64,000 nt of DNA. Source: Acinetobacter pittii (GTDB lineage: Bacteria; Pseudomonadota; Gammaproteobacteria; Pseudomonadales; Moraxellaceae). Location: positions 2,232,001 through 2,296,000 of the forward strand of contig NZ_CP139249.1 in the NCBI RefSeq assembly GCF_034064985.1, written 5' to 3'. Made by a program: the position numbers and the translations under genes. Below the pieces are notes generated by a model. The model saw only the letters and a program-made list of their open reading frames with translations, made no database searches and had not been told where the DNA came from. Shown here one piece after another: positions 60,063-64,000 of this stretch; positions within the stretch are counted from its first letter, which is position 1; each line of letters begins with the position of its first letter.

Positions 60063-61757
60063 TTAGTCAAAGACATTTCCCGTTAAGTTAAGTTCAGCTC
60101 GCATAATTTCCTGCAATTTAAACTTTTGCGCTTTGCCTGAAGCAGTCATTGGAAACTCATTAAAGAATCGGACATAACGCGGCACTTTATTATGAGAAAT
60201 ATGCTCTTTGCAGAATTGGCGAATGCTGTCTTCATCAATTTGATGATGTTCATGCAAAATAATACAAGCACAAAGTTCTTCACCATATCTGGCATCTGGT
60301 AAGCCTATGACCTGGACATCGCTTACATCGGGATGAGTGTATAAGAAATCTTCAATTTCTTTTGGAAAGAGATTTTCACCACCACGAATCACCACATCTT
60401 TAATACGGCCTTTAATTTTAATAAAACCGTCTTGATCCATTTCGGCAATATCACCTGTATGCATCCAACCAGCAGCATCAATGACCTCTTTGGTCTTTTC
60501 TTCTTCACCCCAATAGCCAGCCATCACTGAATAACCGCGAACGCATAGCTCACCCAAAGTTCCTTGCGGAACAATCTGCCCTTCTAAATCGACAATTTTA
60601 ATTTCAACATGCGGATGAACATGTCCAACTGTGCTTACCCGTTTATCAATCGAATCATTTACCGAACTTTGTACACTCACTGGCGAGGTTTCAGTCATGC
60701 CATAACAAATGGTGATTTCAGACATGTGCATGCGGTCGATAACACGTTGCATAATTTCACGTGGACAAGGACTACCTGCCATAATGCCTGTTCTTAAGCT
60801 CGACAGGTCAAACTCATTAAACTGTTCATGTTCTAAGGTGGCAATAAACATGGTTGGCACGCCATAAGCTGCCGTACAACGCTCTTGATGAATCGCTTTT
60901 AAAGTTTCTAAAGGATTAAATACAGCCGATGGATAGACCATGGTTGACCCATGCGTCACACACGCCAGATTCCCCATCACCATGCCAAAACAATGAAACA
61001 ACGGCACAGAAATACAGACTTTATCTTGAGGGGTCAAACGAATGCCTTCACCAACAAAATAGCCATTATTTAAAATATTATGGTGGGTCAACATAGTCCC
61101 TTTAGGATTACCCGTTGTACCAGAAGTAAACTGGATATTAATGGTTTCATCAAACTGAAGTTGCTTGCTTAATAGTTTTAATTGTTCTAGCTGTTCTGAT
61201 GTTGGCGTAGTGACTAAATCACTAAAGCGATGAATACCCGTATGTTGCTGGTCATCAATTTTAATGACAAATTTTAAATATGGTAAACGTTCTGAACTGA
61301 GCACTTTGTCAGTACAGGTGGTTAACTCAGGGGCAATTTTTGTGAGTAATTCTTGGTAATCAGTCGTTTTGAATTGAGAAGCAATAATCAATCCTTTGCA
61401 TGAGACTTTATTCAACACATATTCAAGTTCATGGCTTTTATAAGCTGTATTGAGATTGACTAAAATAATCCCTGCTTTAAAGGCTGCAAATTGGGTTACC
61501 GTCCATTCCACACAATTAGGCGACCAGATCGCTAATCGATCTCCTTTTCTTAATCCCAATTTTAAAAGGCTACAAGCAAAAGCATTTACTTCATCTTGTA
61601 AAGCTTTATAGGTTAATCGTCTGTTTTGATGAAAACTAACGATTGCTTCCTTTTCAGCATATTGCCGACAAGCCTGATCAAATTGTTCACCAATGGTCAT
61701 ACCCAATAAGGGCTGTGTGCTTGGTCCCGAGGCGTAGCTTAACCGTTCTTGTTGCAT
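60063..61757 (-). CDS. Acyl-CoA ligase (AMP-binding), liu-linked
   Basis: A 564-aa ANL-family acyl-CoA synthetase. The P-loop FTSGTTGNPKGTML, the YGMTETSP motif, TGDIAEMDQDG, and the C-terminal A10 lysine in MTASGKAQKFKL are all present. It probably activates isovalerate or a similar short branched or medium acid for the pathway begun by the divergent liu genes. AAGGAG precedes ATG 61757; the frame further upstream has no ribosome site. 110 bp after tetR. Confidence 0.92.
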   Translation of the reverse strand: MQQERLSYASGPSTQPLLGMTIGEQFDQACRQYAEKEAIVSFHQNRRLTYKALQDEVNAFACSLLKLGLRKGDRLAIWSPNCVEWTVTQFAAFKAGIILVNLNTAYKSHELEYVLNKVSCKGLIIASQFKTTDYQELLTKIAPELTTCTDKVLSSERLPYLKFVIKIDDQQHTGIHRFSDLVTTPTSEQLEQLKLLSKQLQFDETINIQFTSGTTGNPKGTMLTHHNILNNGYFVGEGIRLTPQDKVCISVPLFHCFGMVMGNLACVTHGSTMVYPSAVFNPLETLKAIHQERCTAAYGVPTMFIATLEHEQFNEFDLSSLRTGIMAGSPCPREIMQRVIDRMHMSEITICYGMTETSPVSVQSSVNDSIDKRVSTVGHVHPHVEIKIVDLEGQIVPQGTLGELCVRGYSVMAGYWGEEEKTKEVIDAAGWMHTGDIAEMDQDGFIKIKGRIKDVVIRGGENLFPKEIEDFLYTHPDVSDVQVIGLPDARYGEELCACIILHEHHQIDEDSIRQFCKEHISHNKVPRYVRFFNEFPMTASGKAQKFKLQEIMRAELNLTGNVFD

Positions 61758-61867
61758 TGAATCATTCTCCTTGATTCTTCTAATTCTCTTCTTACCTGAT
61801 CTAATTGTTGTTACTGCAACTATTTTTCTAAACCGCCTTCTTTGTGTTGTTTTATCCTTTATATGCC

Positions 61868-62485
61868 CTATTTCCTCTGCACAGCATCTACACAAAAGTC
61901 AGCAATCTGTTTTGAAAAATAGTCTTTATGCGCATGATCAAACTTTGTATTTTGAGCTGGGTCTAGGGGTTCAACCACCACATAGGTCATGGCACCGACA
62001 ACACAAAGTGCTGCTGTATTTAAATCATCCAAGACAAACTCACCACTTGCATTTCCATCCGCAAGTATTTTTTTAATACTTTGTTTAATCAATTGCTTCA
62101 CACGAAAACGCTCATGTTCAACCGTTGAATCGACAGGTTCAAACATGAGTGAATATGCAAGCTGAGGACTATTCAGTGCCCTTTTTACAAAGGTTGCCAC
62201 AGCCTTATGCAATTTCTGCTTTGCCGATAAGTCACTTTCAGTAATCGAATCAATCACCAATAGTTCCGTATTAATGGCTTCGGACAAAACCTCAATCAGC
62301 ACTTGGCTTTTATTATCAAAGTAGCGATAAACCAGACCACTTGATACGCCCGCTTGCTCTGCAATTGTTTGTATTTGTGCGTCTTTAAACCCTCCCTCTG
62401 AAATTAACTTTCTGGCTGAACTCAAAATCGACTTACGATTTTGTTCCATCCGCTCTTGCATTAAAGATGATCGTTTATAGCTCAT
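61868..62485 (-). CDS. TetR-family regulator of the liu region
   Basis: A 205-aa TetR protein with N-terminal HTH at about residues 14-60 (AQIQTIAEQAGVSSGLVYRY) and a ligand domain that likely binds an acyl-CoA. It is divergent from the isovaleryl-CoA dehydrogenase gene and codirectional with the acyl-CoA ligase, so it probably represses both sides. Confidence 0.9.
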   Translation of the reverse strand: MSYKRSSLMQERMEQNRKSILSSARKLISEGGFKDAQIQTIAEQAGVSSGLVYRYFDNKSQVLIEVLSEAINTELLVIDSITESDLSAKQKLHKAVATFVKRALNSPQLAYSLMFEPVDSTVEHERFRVKQLIKQSIKKILADGNASGEFVLDDLNTAALCVVGAMTYVVVEPLDPAQNTKFDHAHKDYFSKQIADFCVDAVQRK

Positions 62486-62503
62486 AATTTATTCTCTAAC
62501 AAA

Positions 62504-62527
62504 TAAAATGAATTGTAAATCATTTTA
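62504..62527. promoter_or_regulatory. Candidate TetR operator
   Basis: TAAAATGA (62504-62511) and TCATTTTA (62520-62527) form an exact 8-bp inverted repeat with an 8-bp spacer, 19 bp from the tetR start in the divergent promoter. Typical size for TetR sites. Confidence 0.55.
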
Positions 62528-62629
62528 TGAATCAGTATTCACTTTTTTAAAAAATCATTGTATGGTAATTATCAAATACCCACAAAATATTTTATGGACA
62601 ACAAATATAACCAATAGGATGAAGATATC

Positions 62630-63802
62630 ATGAACCTACGCAGCTTGAATTTCGGTCTAGATGAAACTTTAATTGCGCTTCAAGATTCAGTGGCAGCATT
62701 TTGTGCAAAGGAAATTGCACCACTTGCCCAACAAGTTGATCAAGACAACAAATTCCCTGCACATCTCTGGAAAAAATTCGGAGATATGGGCCTTTTAGGC
62801 ATGACGGTTTCTGAAGAATATGGCGGTGCCAATATGGGTTATTTAGCTCATATTATTGCTATGCAAGAAATTTCGCGTGCTTCGGCATCTATTGGCCTGT
62901 CATACGGCGCTCATTCTAATTTATGTGTAAACCAAATTAACCGTAACGGTAACGAGCAACAAAAGCAGAAATATTTACCTAAACTCATTTCTGGTGAATA
63001 TGTGGGTGCCCTTGCGATGTCTGAACCGAATGCGGGTTCTGATGTCGTCAGCATGAAATTACGTGCTGAACAAAAAGGTGATCACTTCGTTTTAAATGGT
63101 TCAAAAATGTGGATCACTAACGGTGGTGATGCAGATGTACTCGTAGTTTACGCTAAAACTGACCCGCAAGCTGGCGCGAAAGGTATGACTGCTTTTTTAA
63201 TTGAAAAAGGCATGAAAGGCTTTAGTCACGGTAACCACTTAGACAAACTCGGTATGCGTGGCTCTAACACTTACCCGCTGTTCTTTGACAATGTGGAAGT
63301 GCCTGCTGAAAACGTACTCGGCGGCGTGGGTAACGGTACAAAAGTACTCATGAGTGGTTTGGACTATGAACGTGCAGTTTTAAGTGCTGGCCCTTTAGGT
63401 ATTATGGATGCCTGTTTAGATGTCGTGATTCCTTATTTACATCAACGTGAACAGTTTGGCCAAGCTTTAGGTGAATTCCAGCTTATGCAAGGCAAACTTG
63501 CCGATATGTATTCAACATGGTTGGCATGTAAAGCCCTCGTCTACGCTGTTGGTGCTGCGTGTGACAAAGCTGACCATGACCGCAGCCTACGTAAAGATGC
63601 TGCAAGTGCCATTTTATATTCTGCTGAAAAAGCAACATGGATGGCGGGTGAAGCAATTCAAACTTTAGGCGGCAACGGTTATATCAATGAATTCCCTGCT
63701 GGGCGTTTATGGCGCGATGCAAAACTTTATGAAATTGGTGCAGGAACTTCTGAAATTCGCCGTATGTTGATTGGCCGCGAACTTTTCAATGAAACCAAAT
63801 AA
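62630..63802 (+). CDS. liuA: Isovaleryl-CoA dehydrogenase
   Basis: A 390-aa acyl-CoA dehydrogenase converting isovaleryl-CoA to 3-methylcrotonyl-CoA in leucine breakdown. Landmarks: [30 protein letters not shown], the catalytic Glu in [15 protein letters not shown] (the internal position used by isovaleryl-CoA dehydrogenases), and [18 protein letters not shown]. An AGGATG site precedes ATG 62630. First gene of the liu operon, followed by the carboxylase beta subunit after 24 bp. Confidence 0.95.
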   Translation: MNLRSLNFGLDETLIALQDSVAAFCAKEIAPLAQQVDQDNKFPAHLWKKFGDMGLLGMTVSEEYGGANMGYLAHIIAMQEISRASASIGLSYGAHSNLCVNQINRNGNEQQKQKYLPKLISGEYVGALAMSEPNAGSDVVSMKLRAEQKGDHFVLNGSKMWITNGGDADVLVVYAKTDPQAGAKGMTAFLIEKGMKGFSHGNHLDKLGMRGSNTYPLFFDNVEVPAENVLGGVGNGTKVLMSGLDYERAVLSAGPLGIMDACLDVVIPYLHQREQFGQALGEFQLMQGKLADMYSTWLACKALVYAVGAACDKADHDRSLRKDAASAILYSAEKATWMAGEAIQTLGGNGYINEFPAGRLWRDAKLYEIGAGTSEIRRMLIGRELFNETK

Positions 63803-63826
63803 TAATTATAAATAAGGACGCATCTT

Positions 63827-64000
63827 ATGAACCAATTACAAAGCAAGATTAATGTTCGAAGTGAAGACTTCAAAACAAACCAGCAAGCCATGCAAACATT
63901 GGTCACAGATCTAAAACAAGTTGCCCAGCGTATTGCTTTAGGCGGTGGTGAAAATGCCCGTCAAAAACATTTGGCTCGAGGTAAACTTTTGCCCCGTGAA
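63827..64000 (+). CDS. liuB: Methylcrotonyl-CoA carboxylase beta subunit, 3' end outside window
   Basis: The first 58 codons are seen (MNQLQSKINVRSEDFKTNQQ ... GGGENARQKHLARGKLLPRE), matching the N-terminus of the carboxyltransferase subunit that carboxylates 3-methylcrotonyl-CoA. AAGGACG precedes ATG 63827. The gene is cut by the window end. Confidence 0.92.
   Translation, partial: MNQLQSKINVRSEDFKTNQQAMQTLVTDLKQVAQRIALGGGENARQKHLARGKLLPRE

Overview
The window is chromosomal DNA of an Acinetobacter, most likely of the A. calcoaceticus-baumannii complex. The clearest markers are a UmuDAb-type extended UmuD divergent from ddrR with the matching operator between them, a DcaP-type porin, a biotin-independent malonate decarboxylase operon, AT-rich DNA and many LysR regulators. 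No rRNA, tRNA, CRISPR array, transposase or prophage structural gene was recognised.

Layout. 1-10.4 kb: end of a MocR-type regulator, then mdcABCDEGH-madLM (malonate uptake and decarboxylation) with a LysR gene at each end. 10.5-22.3 kb: mixed small transcription units (cupin/MFS pair, GNAT, PaiB/MocR pair, LrgAB with LysR, two GST-like proteins, DUF2000/LysE, LysR/SDR) and a remnant of an AraC regulator. 22.5-27.1 kb: a sulfur locus of rhodanese, serine O-acetyltransferase, family 2A encapsulin shell and a cysteine desulfurase with a long disordered N-terminal cargo extension. 27.2-29.6 kb: LysE and LysR genes framed by copies of an inverted intergenic repeat. 29.6-33.5 kb: polar amino-acid ABC transporter with two paralogous binding proteins. 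34.2-40.4 kb: a two-component system whose hybrid kinase is fused to an NCS1 permease, next to a divergent free NCS1 permease that shares the same cysteine cluster. 40.5-42.9 kb: Lrp/LysE pair and umuDAb-ddrR.

43-52 kb looks like a stress or desiccation island. It holds a KGG protein with 15 Arg/Gly/Asp tandem repeats, an SDR, catalase HPII, a haem-oxygenase-like iron enzyme, a stand-alone CinA domain, a Gln/Asn-rich miniprotein and small acidic proteins, separated by AT-rich spacers. 52.6-54 kb has small lipoproteins and a strongly promoted structured RNA just upstream of a 49-aa membrane peptide. 55-64 kb: SGNH hydrolase, aromatic-acid-type MFS transporter with DcaP porin, methyltransferase, and the start of a leucine/isovalerate (liu) operon with its acyl-CoA ligase and TetR regulator.

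The most interesting systems are the encapsulin sulfur compartment, the permease-kinase with its twin permease, the repeat-built KGG protein, and the promoter-RNA-micropeptide unit near 53.4 kb. Operon and function statements come from family knowledge and reading by eye; no database search was run.
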